A stretch of DNA of 37,559 nucleotides from contig JAPTVL010000334.1 in NCBI GenBank assembly GCA_028065725.1, positions 1-37,559 on the forward strand, given 5' to 3'. This document shows positions 8,094 through 14,382 of the stretch, piece by piece. The notes beneath the pieces were generated by a model, which ran no database searches, was not told the DNA's origin, and saw only the letters and a list, made by a program, of their open reading frames with translations. Source of the stretch: Betaproteobacteria bacterium. GTDB taxonomy: Bacteria > Pseudomonadota > Gammaproteobacteria > Burkholderiales > Rhodocyclaceae. The translations under genes were made by a program, and so were the position numbers. Every line of letters starts with the position of its first letter. Position 1 is the stretch's first letter.

Positions 8094-8453
8094 TTATTCC
8101 GGCAGCAGGCTGCCCTGCCGCTTGGCCCGCTCGGCCGCGCCCACGCGCTTCACGATACGGTAGACCTGCTGCACGCTCAGGTTATATTCGCGCGCCAGCC
8201 AGTCGTAATTGCTGCCGTTGCTGCGCTGCCAGATTTCCAGATGCTGCTGGCTGATCTCGTAGCCCGTGCCCTTGCAGATATAGAGCAGCTGGCCGCCCCA
8301 GTGGCCGCGCAGGTGCTCGGCAACCTCGAACCCGATGCGCTCGGCATCGCTGTGCTCGGTGCCAATCGCCTGCAGCCGCTCGGCGATCTGCTCGGCCGCG
8401 TCCAGCAGGATTTCCGGGTAATTTTCCCGGTCGATGTTCAACGCGCCAGCCAT
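8094..8453 (-). CDS. mor: Mor/C-family transcription activator
   Basis: This 119-aa protein belongs to the Mor transcription activator family, which binds promoter dyads as a dimer and recruits RNA polymerase. The N-terminal dimerisation part is NIDRENYPEILLDAAEQIAERL. A GGQLLYICKGTGYEISQ segment follows. The helix-turn-helix is at the C-terminus (NYDWLAREYNLSVQQVYRIVKRV, about residues 82-104). It is the only Mor/C-like protein in the prophage, so it probably does the job of both Mor and C, switching on the two late operons. Its start overlaps gemA. Confidence 0.92.
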   Translation of the reverse strand: MAGALNIDRENYPEILLDAAEQIAERLQAIGTEHSDAERIGFEVAEHLRGHWGGQLLYICKGTGYEISQQHLEIWQRSNGSNYDWLAREYNLSVQQVYRIVKRVGAAERAKRQGSLLPE

Positions 8454-8869
8454 TTTTTAAGCGCCTCGATCGCCTTCGTCATCTGCGCGCTGGACAGCCA
8501 CTCAGGCCGCTCCGGCCAGCGGTTGCGCTTGAGCCACGATCCCAGCGCCGCGTCGCTCGGGTCGCGCACCTTGCCCGCCTCGTGCAGCTCGTTCCACAGC
8601 GACTTCACCAGCGCATCCTGCCCAGGGTGAACCGGCTTCTCGGCCTTCGCCTGCTTCGGCGGCTTCGGCTTCCAGCCCTTGGCCTTGAAGTGATCCAGCA
8701 GCGCCTTGCGGCCCGTCCAGTCGAGGTCTTTGCTCGACCGCACACGCGCCACCGACCACAGCACGTCGCGGTAGGTGGCATCGTCCAGACCGAGCTGGGT
8801 CTTGGCGATGTGGATCTGAGCGATCTCGGCGTTGCGCAGCTGGGTACCGTTGCGTTTGGCGAAGGTCAT
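8438..8869 (-). CDS. gemA: GemA family regulatory protein (Mu gp16, DUF1018)
   Basis: The 143-aa protein matches the GemA/DUF1018 family. It has an N-terminal RNAEIAQIHIAKTQLGLDDATYRDVLW block with VARVRSSKDLDWTGRKALLDHFKAKGWKP. The C-terminal half holds KSLWNELHEAGKVRDPSDAALGSWLKR. In Mu, GemA is a semi-early protein that affects host gene expression and DNA topology, and it directly precedes mor, exactly as here. The stop lies inside the start of mor, so the two are translationally coupled. Confidence 0.92.
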   Translation of the reverse strand: MTFAKRNGTQLRNAEIAQIHIAKTQLGLDDATYRDVLWSVARVRSSKDLDWTGRKALLDHFKAKGWKPKPPKQAKAEKPVHPGQDALVKSLWNELHEAGKVRDPSDAALGSWLKRNRWPERPEWLSSAQMTKAIEALKKWLAR

Positions 8870-8870
8870 T

Positions 8871-9392
8871 TCAGTGATCCACCAGCTCGACGTACCGGTC
8901 CATAAACAGCTTCCTCGCCTCGCTCGGCGTCAGCGGGTTGAGGTACGCCTCAAGCGGGCTGACCCCGGCGATCGACGCCCACTCGTCGTCGTGGTCTGGC
9001 ATCAAGTCGCGCTGCTCCGTGGAGAGCATCACGAGATCTGCCCGTTTAACCGAAGGTGGGATCCCGGCGACGCCAAAGTGATTGAGCACGGCGGCCTCTA
9101 CCCGTCTTTCAATCAGTTTGTAATCCGGCAGCAATTGCTTCAGGGGGGCGGTGATGTCGCCCACGAATGCCTCGGCTGCGTCATGCAGCAAACCGGCGAG
9201 CGCGTCCTCAGGCGGCACGATCATCGACACCATGACGCTGTGCTGAGCCACGGAGTAGAATTTCTTGGTGTGCCCGCCAAACCTGCATATTTGAGAGAGC
9301 GCGTGCGCGATATCGACGATGCCGATCCGGCTCTCGCTCGGGGTGAGGAAGTTGAAATAGCTTCCGCCAAAGGTAAGGATGTCAGGTCTCAT
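8871..9392 (-). CDS. HD-domain phosphohydrolase (YfbR-like nucleotidase)
   Basis: The 173-aa protein shows the HD metal-binding signature. H51 lies in [11 protein letters not shown]70-D71 in [15 protein letters not shown], and a later Asp in [16 protein letters not shown]. The pattern resembles YfbR-type 5'-deoxynucleotidases, which dephosphorylate dNMPs. Some phages use related HD enzymes to reshape the dNTP pool. No PurZ-like gene accompanies it, so base replacement of the 2-aminoadenine type is not suggested. I chose the ATG at 9392, preceded by GGAGA. The stop is 2 bp from gemA. Confidence 0.82.
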   Translation of the reverse strand: MRPDILTFGGSYFNFLTPSESRIGIVDIAHALSQICRFGGHTKKFYSVAQHSVMVSMIVPPEDALAGLLHDAAEAFVGDITAPLKQLLPDYKLIERRVEAAVLNHFGVAGIPPSVKRADLVMLSTEQRDLMPDHDDEWASIAGVSPLEAYLNPLTPSEARKLFMDRYVELVDH

Positions 9393-9403
9393 AGGTTCTC
9401 CAG

Positions 9404-9697
9404 TCAGCGAGGGCATACGCAGGTGTCTTCGCCGCAGTCGTGACACTCGCTATCAAGGTCATCCATTGCGGCATCCTGCTCGGCGATTTGCAGGCGCGTT
9501 TTTGCCAGTTGGGCTTCCACGGCATCAAGCGCATCCTTGTGCTCTTGGCAACCGTACGGCCCGCCGCCCAGGCGACCGCGGTCCATCAGGGTCAATACTG
9601 CTTCGAGGTTGGAAGAAAATGTACTAACCATCATTTCGCCGTCGCGGTGCTCGGCCACGACGACATTCGCGTTACCTGCATGCATTTCCAGTGACAT
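9404..9697 (-). CDS. Hypothetical protein with Cys-rich C-terminus
   Basis: This is a 97-aa protein with no family I recognise. An N-terminal strand region ([22 protein letters not shown]) leads to a helical middle ([27 protein letters not shown]) and an acidic tail with C-x2-C-x5-C-x-C ([12 protein letters not shown]) that may bind zinc. The start at 9697 has AAGGAG 6 bases upstream. It lies between the HD gene and a small hairpin-containing gap. Confidence 0.7.
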   Translation of the reverse strand: MSLEMHAGNANVVVAEHRDGEMMVSTFSSNLEAVLTLMDRGRLGGGPYGCQEHKDALDAVEAQLAKTRLQIAEQDAAMDDLDSECHDCGEDTCVCPR

Positions 9698-9723
9698 GTT
9701 CTGCTCCTTGGGTAATCGTCCCG

Positions 9724-9747
9724 ATGCCCCCGCGATCGCAGGGGCAT
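9724..9747. repeat. Intergenic hairpin in the early operon
   Basis: ATGCCCC (9724-9730) and GGGGCAT (9741-9747) form a 7-bp stem, and the loop contains the palindrome GCGATCGC. No T-run follows on the minus strand, so it is more likely an RNA-processing or attenuation element than a classical terminator. It lies between the 48-aa membrane gene and the 97-aa gene. Confidence 0.4.
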
Positions 9748-9755
9748 GAGGCCGA

Positions 9756-9902
9756 TTATTTGATTTCGAACAAGCTCGAGGTGATGGCGACAGCGGCGAA
9801 TGTGAACCACCCCCAGCCATCCAGCTGCTTGTGCGCCAGATAAACCGCACCTGCAGCGAAAATGCCCCCAACCATAAATCGCAGAATCGTGACTGCGTCC
9901 AT
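9756..9902 (-). CDS. 48-aa protein with two membrane segments
   Basis: A short open frame starts in an ATGA overlap with the HU stop codon. The product has two hydrophobic segments, about residues 5-23 (TILRFMVGGIFAAGAVYLA) and 31-46 (GWFTFAAVAITSSLFE), joined by HKQLDGW. The C-terminus is short and ends in K. The size and two-helix layout are compatible with a small holin or antiholin, or an inner-membrane exclusion protein, but its place in the early operon argues against a late lysis role. No homology is recognised. Confidence 0.6.
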   Translation of the reverse strand: MDAVTILRFMVGGIFAAGAVYLAHKQLDGWGWFTFAAVAITSSLFEIK

Positions 9903-10177
9903 CACGCCACCGCGTCCTTCAGCGCCTTGGCCGCGGTGAACTTCACCGCCGTCTTAGCCGCGATCTTGATCTCCTCGCCGGTGGCCGGGTTGCGACCGGT
10001 GCGGGCAGGCTTGGCCACGGCCTTCAGCTTGCCGATGCCGGGCAGGGTCAGTTCGGTGCCGGGCATGATGAGGTGCGCCTGGGCGATGCCGCCCAGCGCG
10101 TCCAGCGCCTGCGATGCCTGCGCCTTGTTGAGGGCGCCGCGGGCGGCGATTTCGTCGATCAGGTCTTGCTTATTCAT
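9902..10177 (-). CDS. HU-family DNA-binding protein
   Basis: The 91-aa protein is a complete HU/IHF-family architectural protein. The helical dimerisation half is MNKQDLIDEIAARGALNKAQ. The typical LPGIGKL strand follows, then the DNA-binding arm (TGRNPATGEEIKI with its intercalating proline), and it closes in KFTAAKALKDAV. Mu transposition requires host HU to assemble the transpososome, so a phage-encoded copy in the early operon is functionally suggestive. A good ribosome-binding site (AAGGA) precedes the ATG at 10177. The longer in-frame start at 10327 has no such support. Confidence 0.93.
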   Translation of the reverse strand: MNKQDLIDEIAARGALNKAQASQALDALGGIAQAHLIMPGTELTLPGIGKLKAVAKPARTGRNPATGEEIKIAAKTAVKFTAAKALKDAVA

Positions 10178-10323
10178 GGTCAGTCCTTTTATAAAGTGAG
10201 TGGGTGACGATTTCCGGCAGCCTTTCGCGTGTTCCCACGCCGGCGGCTCTTTGCTTTCTCCGTGTCGTCTGGTGGGGTTACATCCCGACCCCGGCCTGCG
10301 GTTACCTACAGCGGTTCCAAGAT

Positions 10324-10512
10324 TCATGATTTCTTGAGGTAGACAATGAATCGCTGTTCTGACTGATCCCAGTAAACCTCATCGACCTGCTGATACTCAT
10401 CCAGCCACGGCGCAAACATGAACATCCCCGGAAAGGGGGTGAACGGCACGTCGACAACGGCCGTGTTGTCCTCGTTTTCATCCGAGACCATGACCCGGTA
10501 CAACGGATTCAT
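10324..10512 (-). CDS. Small acidic hypothetical protein
   Basis: This 62-aa, mostly beta-predicted protein opens with NPLYRVMVSDENEDNTAVVDV and contains an aromatic, proline-rich middle (FTPFPGMFMFAPWLDEY). The C-terminal part includes QQVDEVYWDQSEQRFIVYL. It follows Gam with an ATGA overlap. A 146-bp gap separates it from HU. In that gap, TTTATAAAAGG just before HU may be a -10 element, but I find no convincing -35. Function unknown. Confidence 0.6.
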   Translation of the reverse strand: MNPLYRVMVSDENEDNTAVVDVPFTPFPGMFMFAPWLDEYQQVDEVYWDQSEQRFIVYLKKS

Positions 10513-11024
10513 GCCTCAACCTCGAACGGCACGATCACGAAGTCCTCGACGCCAGTGATGACGTTGATGCCGGCCACGCCGCGCACCGCATCCGGTTCGG
10601 CCAGGATCGCGTCCTTGTTCACCTCCTGCTTAGTGCGGATGAACCGGATCAGTCCCAGCTCGGCCAGAGCCGAGATCACGACGTCGGCTCCACGCACGCT
10701 CACGCTCGGCGGTCGCTGGCGCCACGCAACTTCGCCGGTGGTGAAGTTGGCGGTCTTGACCTTGCCGCCGCGCGTGAGGTCGTGGCGGTTGGCTTCGCAC
10801 CACACCTGCACGCCGGCCTGCAGGGGGGTCATCATTTGTTTGATCGAGTTGAGCATGGGCTGGTAGCGCTCGGTGATCTCGGCGATGGCGTCGTTCATTT
10901 CGGCCTGGGCGACGGTGAGCTGGCGCTGCAGGTCGCCGATGCGGCGGATGTCGGCCGCGCAGTCGTCGATGGTCTGCGGGACGTAGGCCTCGGCCTGAAT
11001 TTTGAGTCGGTTTGCTTTTGCCAC
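10509..11024 (-). CDS. gam: Gam, host-nuclease inhibitor
   Basis: The 171-aa protein is a close match to Mu Gam, the Ku-like protein that binds DNA ends and protects them from exonucleases. Conserved blocks include AYVPQTIDDCAADIRRIGDLQ, EMNDAIAEITERY, GVQVWCEANRHDLT, GGKVKTANFTTGEVAWRQRPPSVS, IRFIRTKQEVNKDAIL and GVAGINVITGVEDFVIVPFE. The start is GTG at 11024, with AAAGGA 8 bases upstream. A longer in-frame extension to 11198 lacks conservation and runs through the neighbouring gene. The position in the early operon fits Mu. Confidence 0.94.
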   Translation of the reverse strand: MAKANRLKIQAEAYVPQTIDDCAADIRRIGDLQRQLTVAQAEMNDAIAEITERYQPMLNSIKQMMTPLQAGVQVWCEANRHDLTRGGKVKTANFTTGEVAWRQRPPSVSVRGADVVISALAELGLIRFIRTKQEVNKDAILAEPDAVRGVAGINVITGVEDFVIVPFEVEA

Positions 11025-11037
11025 GGTGGCGGTCCTT

Positions 11038-11274
11038 TCAGTGGTTACGTCGGTTGATGAGCTGGCGTGCTTCCGCGCTGAATCCCAGCTGGTCTTGCAG
11101 TACTTTCTCGGCGGCATCGAATCCGATGCTGGCGGCCATTGCCCCGGATATGCCGGCGACGAAAGCTCGCCAGAATTCGGGGTCGCAGTCGCTGCCACCA
11201 GCCGCAGCCGCGATTTGCGGGATGGCCTTGATGCTGATGAGCCGGCCGATTTCGAATGAGCCCAGGGTTGGCAT
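11038..11274 (-). CDS. Hypothetical early protein
   Basis: This 78-aa protein I do not recognise. It is largely helical and alanine-rich (ISIKAIPQIAAAAGGS, FWRAFVAGISGAMAASIGFDAAEKVL, FSAEARQLINRR). The ATG at 11274 is preceded by AAAGGACCGCC. That initiation region is a 15-bp exact repeat of the one in front of gam, suggesting a copied translation signal. It sits between the methyltransferase and gam genes. Confidence 0.6.
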   Translation of the reverse strand: MPTLGSFEIGRLISIKAIPQIAAAAGGSDCDPEFWRAFVAGISGAMAASIGFDAAEKVLQDQLGFSAEARQLINRRNH

Positions 11275-11319
11275 GGCGGTCCTTTCAGGGGAGTTTGCTA
11301 ATTTGCGCAAGTTGGAAAA

Positions 11320-11919
11320 TCACGTCGGCACGTGCAGCTGCCCGAGCAGGTCGGGCATGGGGATGTTGGGCGCCTTCATGAACGCTATCCAGTGCGTCTT
11401 CTGCTGCTTGCCGCTCCGGTGTCCGATCAGCGGCTTCTCCGGCGTCAGTGCCAAAATCTGCGAAACCGGAATCTCGTCCTCGCACCACTTGAAAATCAAA
11501 ACCCCTTCGGGCCGCAGCACGCGGAAGCATTCGGCAAACCCATCGCGCAGCATGTCCCGCCACTCGCCTTTCAGCGTGCCGTATTTCAGCCCAACCCAAC
11601 CCGTCGCCCCATTCCGCTCGAAGTGCGGCGGGTCAAAAACCACCAGCGCAAACGCCTCGTCCGGGAAAGGCAAATCCGTAAAGTCCGCTTGGTGGTCAGG
11701 GTCAATCACCAGTTCGCGGCTTCCGCCCTTGCTCGAAACATCGGGCAGTGTGTGGCGCTCGCGGCGCTTATCCACAAACACGGCGCGGCTGTCCTGGCGG
11801 TCAAACCAAAACATCCGGCTCCCGCAGCAGGCGTCAAGGACTGGCGGCAAGTCGCCCAACACGGCGGTCAAGGCCGACCCGCCGCAAGCGGCTTCGTTTT
11901 GGTGTTGCTGGTCGTTCAA
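11320..11919 (-). CDS. SAM-dependent methyltransferase (DNA methylase-like)
   Basis: The 199-aa protein carries a class I methyltransferase core. Motif I is VLDACCGSRMFWFDRQD (residues 27-43). An acidic residue after the second strand follows (AVFVDKRRE). Motif IV is ALVVFDPPHF, with DPPH at 96-99. A later FRVLRPEGVLIFKW strand is typical of the Rossmann fold. DPP(Y/H/F) motifs are common in adenine or cytosine N-methyltransferases, so DNA is the likely substrate, but RNA or a small molecule cannot be excluded. It overlaps the upstream winged-helix gene by ATGA. This is the second methylase of the prophage. Confidence 0.82.
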   Translation of the reverse strand: MNDQQHQNEAACGGSALTAVLGDLPPVLDACCGSRMFWFDRQDSRAVFVDKRRERHTLPDVSSKGGSRELVIDPDHQADFTDLPFPDEAFALVVFDPPHFERNGATGWVGLKYGTLKGEWRDMLRDGFAECFRVLRPEGVLIFKWCEDEIPVSQILALTPEKPLIGHRSGKQQKTHWIAFMKAPNIPMPDLLGQLHVPT

Positions 11920-12239
11920 GTGTTCTCTCCTTCGTTCGGTTCGTTGGCGGCGGTCGGCTTACCTGGGGCGTTGCGCAGCCGGCTCTCCAGCTGCAGGCTG
12001 TGCATCGCGCGGTTGCGCAGGAACTGGCAGGTTTCCTCCAGCTCCTCCGGGGTGGCGGCGATGAAGTAGCCGGTTTCCGGCGTGCCGCACACGGCGACGC
12101 CTGTGCTGCGCAGGGCCGACACATGGGTGCGAATCTGGCGCGGCGCCACGCCCATCATTCGTGCCAGGGTGTCGACGGCGATGCCGTTGTGGCGGCCGGT
12201 ATGGTGCGACAGGATGGTGAGCAGATCCGATGCGGTCAT
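11916..12239 (-). CDS. Winged helix-turn-helix protein
   Basis: The 107-aa protein has an N-terminal winged-helix-like domain. SDLLTILSHHTGRHNGIAVDTLARMMGVAPRQIRTHVSALRSTG contains a clear helix-turn-helix (about residues 22-48), and VAVCGTPETGYFIAATPEEL forms the wing. A helical tail with QFLRNRAMHSLQLESRL follows. It is most likely an early DNA-binding regulator. Both ends overlap neighbours in ATGA. The start at 12239 is fixed by the overlap with the upstream stop. Confidence 0.72.
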   Translation of the reverse strand: MTASDLLTILSHHTGRHNGIAVDTLARMMGVAPRQIRTHVSALRSTGVAVCGTPETGYFIAATPEELEETCQFLRNRAMHSLQLESRLRNAPGKPTAANEPNEGENT

Positions 12240-12781
12240 GCTTTTCCTTTCACGATTTGTTTGGCAGCGGCCAGGGTGGCGGCGATGGTTTCCGCGCTGG
12301 CGCGGGGCTTTTCCGGCTCGGGTGCGGGTTCCGGGCGCGGCGCGTGGCCGCCCACCGGGGTATGCCCGCCCCGCCCCGCTTCGCGCTTGGCCTCGGCGGC
12401 CTGCTCGGCCTTGTGGATCTGGCCGACGATGATTTCGAGCAGGTAGCCGTGCGATTTCAGCGGCAACACCAGGCGGTCGCGGCTGGCCAGGATGCTGTCG
12501 ATCGCGGCCACCCACACTTCGCGCGGTGCGGCGTAGACGCGGCCGTTGCGGGTGATGCGCGCCTCCATGATCATGGGGTTTAGTTCGGCCAGCAGGCTGG
12601 CCACACGGTCGAAGCTGAGCTGGCGCTGGGCCGGGCGAAACAGCGCCAGGTAGCGCAGCACCGCGCCGGCAAACGGGCCGGACAGCGCCGCCAGCTCGGC
12701 CAGCGCGGCGCGCGCGCCGTCGTGTCCCACCAGGCTGTCGAGGCTGTTGACGGAGCCGCATGCGGGGCAGACGAGTTTCAC
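12236..12781 (-). CDS. Hypothetical protein with N-terminal CxxC and basic/proline tail
   Basis: This 181-aa protein begins at a GTG that overlaps the upstream stop (GTGA). It opens with VCPACGSVNSLDSL, a CxxC knuckle that may pair with another cysteine protein. The middle is helical: GARAALAELAALSGPFAGAVLRYLALF, then QLSFDRVASLLAELNPMIMEARITRNGRVYAAP, which looks like a winged helix. A Pro/Glu-rich linker and a short terminal helix follow. It could be a replication-associated or DNA-binding accessory protein. I do not recognise the family. Confidence 0.68.
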   Translation of the reverse strand: MKLVCPACGSVNSLDSLVGHDGARAALAELAALSGPFAGAVLRYLALFRPAQRQLSFDRVASLLAELNPMIMEARITRNGRVYAAPREVWVAAIDSILASRDRLVLPLKSHGYLLEIIVGQIHKAEQAAEAKREAGRGGHTPVGGHAPRPEPAPEPEKPRASAETIAATLAAAKQIVKGKA

Positions 12782-12972
12782 GCGGCATCCTTTTCGTGGT
12801 GCTTGCACACGGCGTTGGGGTGGGTGAAAAAGCTGCCCTTGGTGCAGCGCAATTCCGGGCGGTTGAAACGCAGGCCATCGCTCACCTCTGCGTGGAGGCA
12901 GTTGGTGCAGCGGTCGCGCAGCGTGGGGTGCTGCCAGCCCATCGCGTGCTTGAGGTTGTCGATGCTGCTCAT
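12778..12972 (-). CDS. Small four-cysteine protein
   Basis: The 64-aa product contains C-x2-C-x16-C-x12-C (CTNCLHAEV...RCTKGSFFTHPNAVCKHHE) with extra histidines, a likely zinc-binding fold. It is joined to both neighbours by ATGA/GTGA overlaps. The start at 12972 (MSSIDNLKHAMGW) is fixed by the overlap with the upstream stop. The function is unknown. Similar tiny Cys-rich proteins are common in the early operons of transposable phages. Confidence 0.7.
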   Translation of the reverse strand: MSSIDNLKHAMGWQHPTLRDRCTNCLHAEVSDGLRFNRPELRCTKGSFFTHPNAVCKHHEKDAA

Positions 12973-13670
12973 GACGCCTCCAGCACATCGTGTGCGGCTA
13001 TCACCATCAGCGCCAGGCGCTGCGCCTGCTCGCGGCTGAGAACCACGGTGTCTTCGTTTTCCGCCGCGAGGATCTCCAGGTCGCCGTCCTGATCGATCCA
13101 CCAGCGCGGCTGCGGCATGGGCACGATAGGCATCGGTGCGCTCAACTGCTCTCGGCTCCTGGCGAGCATGGCGTCGGCCAGGCGTGCGGCGCTGGCATCA
13201 ACGTCCATGCCGCGCAGCACCATCGTGCCGTCGGCTTTTTCTTCGGCAATCTGCAGGACGAACGGCGCGACGCTGCCGGATTCGCCCAGGATGGGAATGT
13301 CGACCACGGGCAGCGGGTCCGGGTCGGACTCGGCAGCGGGCCGGATGCCGGTGATCGGCGCATCGGGCGCGCGCCGAGCGCTGCCGGCTGCGCCGTCCAG
13401 GCTGAGTCCGGGGTCGGCGGCGGGCCGCCCCGCCTTGCCGGCCGGCGCTGGGGTAGCGGTGCCTTTGGCCAGAACGTAGCGGGCGCGGCCGTCGCCTTCC
13501 ACCCGTTCAATCTTTTTGGCGGCCTTGAGCTGGAATATCGCGTTGCTGACCTGTTTCATTTCGTCGGCCAGGGTGGCGCGCTCGTAGATTTCGCCGCCGT
13601 CGAGCGGCGCTGTGGCGCGGCCGAGAATGAACAGCACTTCGTCCCTGAGTGATTTGTGTTCGACGGTCAT
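12969..13670 (-). CDS. Hypothetical protein with N-terminal winged helix
   Basis: This is a 233-aa protein with three parts. Residues 1-70 form a likely winged helix (SLRDEVLFILGRATAPLDGGEIYERATLADEMKQVSNAIFQLKAAKKIERV). A disordered Ala/Pro/Gly-rich linker spans about 70-125. The C-terminal part includes DGTMVLRGMDVDASAARLADAM and ends in VVLSREQAQRLALMVIAAHDVL. A DNA-binding role is plausible from the first domain only. I do not recognise a family. It overlaps both neighbours in ATGA. Confidence 0.7.
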   Translation of the reverse strand: MTVEHKSLRDEVLFILGRATAPLDGGEIYERATLADEMKQVSNAIFQLKAAKKIERVEGDGRARYVLAKGTATPAPAGKAGRPAADPGLSLDGAAGSARRAPDAPITGIRPAAESDPDPLPVVDIPILGESGSVAPFVLQIAEEKADGTMVLRGMDVDASAARLADAMLARSREQLSAPMPIVPMPQPRWWIDQDGDLEILAAENEDTVVLSREQAQRLALMVIAAHDVLEAS

Positions 13671-13852
13671 TTTTCAGCCCCTTTAACGAGGCTGTTGGCG
13701 TGGGCCTGGTAGCCGGTGCGCTCGATGAACTTGATCAATTCGAGCGCGCCGACGGGGTTGAACACCAGCCGCGTGGCGCCCTGCTCGATGATTAGATTGG
13801 CGCGGCTGTCCACCATGTAGACGGTCGGTTCGATTTCAGGTGTGGGCGTCAT
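13667..13852 (-). CDS. Small hypothetical protein
   Basis: This is a 61-aa protein. Its middle part (TVYMVDSRANLIIEQGATRLVFNPVGALELIKFIERTGY) looks like two strands and a helix, and the tail is basic. No cysteine or membrane segment is present. ATGA overlaps on both sides show that it is translated with the early operon. Function unknown. Confidence 0.62.
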   Translation of the reverse strand: MTPTPEIEPTVYMVDSRANLIIEQGATRLVFNPVGALELIKFIERTGYQAHANSLVKGAEK

Positions 13853-14064
13853 GACGGTTTCTCCTCGGGTTCGGCGGCGGCGTAAACGCTGGGCGCATCG
13901 TCGGACAGCACGGCCTCCAGCAGCGCGTGGCAGCGAATTGCTGCCACGGCGGCATCGGCCTTCTCGGGCGATTCGTCGGGCAGGCGGTTCTTGATCCAGT
14001 CGAGCAGCGCGATCGCATCGGCCAGCTCGGCGATCTGCGGCTGGGTGATGGTGTAGGTTTTCAT
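13849..14064 (-). CDS. Small hypothetical helical protein
   Basis: This 71-aa protein starts at the ATG at 14064, which overlaps the stop of the frameshifted gene upstream (ATGA). It is mainly helical (QIAELADAIALLDWIKNRLPDESPEKADAAVAAIRCHALLEAVL) with an acidic C-terminus. It has no recognisable family. The longer in-frame start at 14121 would run back into the upstream gene and is not supported. Confidence 0.62.
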   Translation of the reverse strand: MKTYTITQPQIAELADAIALLDWIKNRLPDESPEKADAAVAAIRCHALLEAVLSDDAPSVYAAAEPEEKPS

Positions 14065-14380
14065 GCGGCCTCCATCGGGATCACCCAGCGGATTTCCACG
14101 CCGTAGCGCGTGGCGGCCCAATGGCTGGCGCTATTCTGGCGCGCCACCTCCACGCCTTCGAGCGCGTCGCACTCGCTGCTGTACGACACCAGGATGCGTT
14201 TGTTGCGCGAGCGGCGGCGTCCACGGAGATGATCTTGAGGCCCAGCTTGTCCACCAGCTCGACGGCGCTGAGCAGCATGCGCGTCTCGTCGTGGATGCCA
14301 TCGTTGAGCGGGCTCACGGGGTCGCTGAAACGGCGCGGGTGGAATATCGATGGAATGTTTTGCGATGCTCGGTTGCTCAT
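14061..14380 (-). pseudogene. Frameshifted small early gene
   Basis: The first frame from the ATG at 14380 gives NIPSIFHPRRFSDPVSP... up to LGLKIISVDAA and then turns into an arginine- and tryptophan-rich nonsense tail. A different frame continues with NKRILVSYSSECDALEGVEV and RYGVEIRWVIPMEAA. It ends at 14061 in the same ATGA overlap used throughout this operon. The two halves join near 14195-14215 (GCCGCTCGCGCAACAAACGC on the minus strand), best explained by loss of one base. It could be a real mutation or an assembly error. The ATG at 14380 has AAGGAG 8 bases upstream and is preferred over the one at 14386. The function of the intact protein is unknown. Confidence 0.75.
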
Positions 14381-14382
14381 GT

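Noticed and set aside
8871..9392. DatZ-like dATPase pointing to 2-aminoadenine DNA
   Set aside because: The HD motif alone is not specific, and no PurZ or MazZ-like gene is present.
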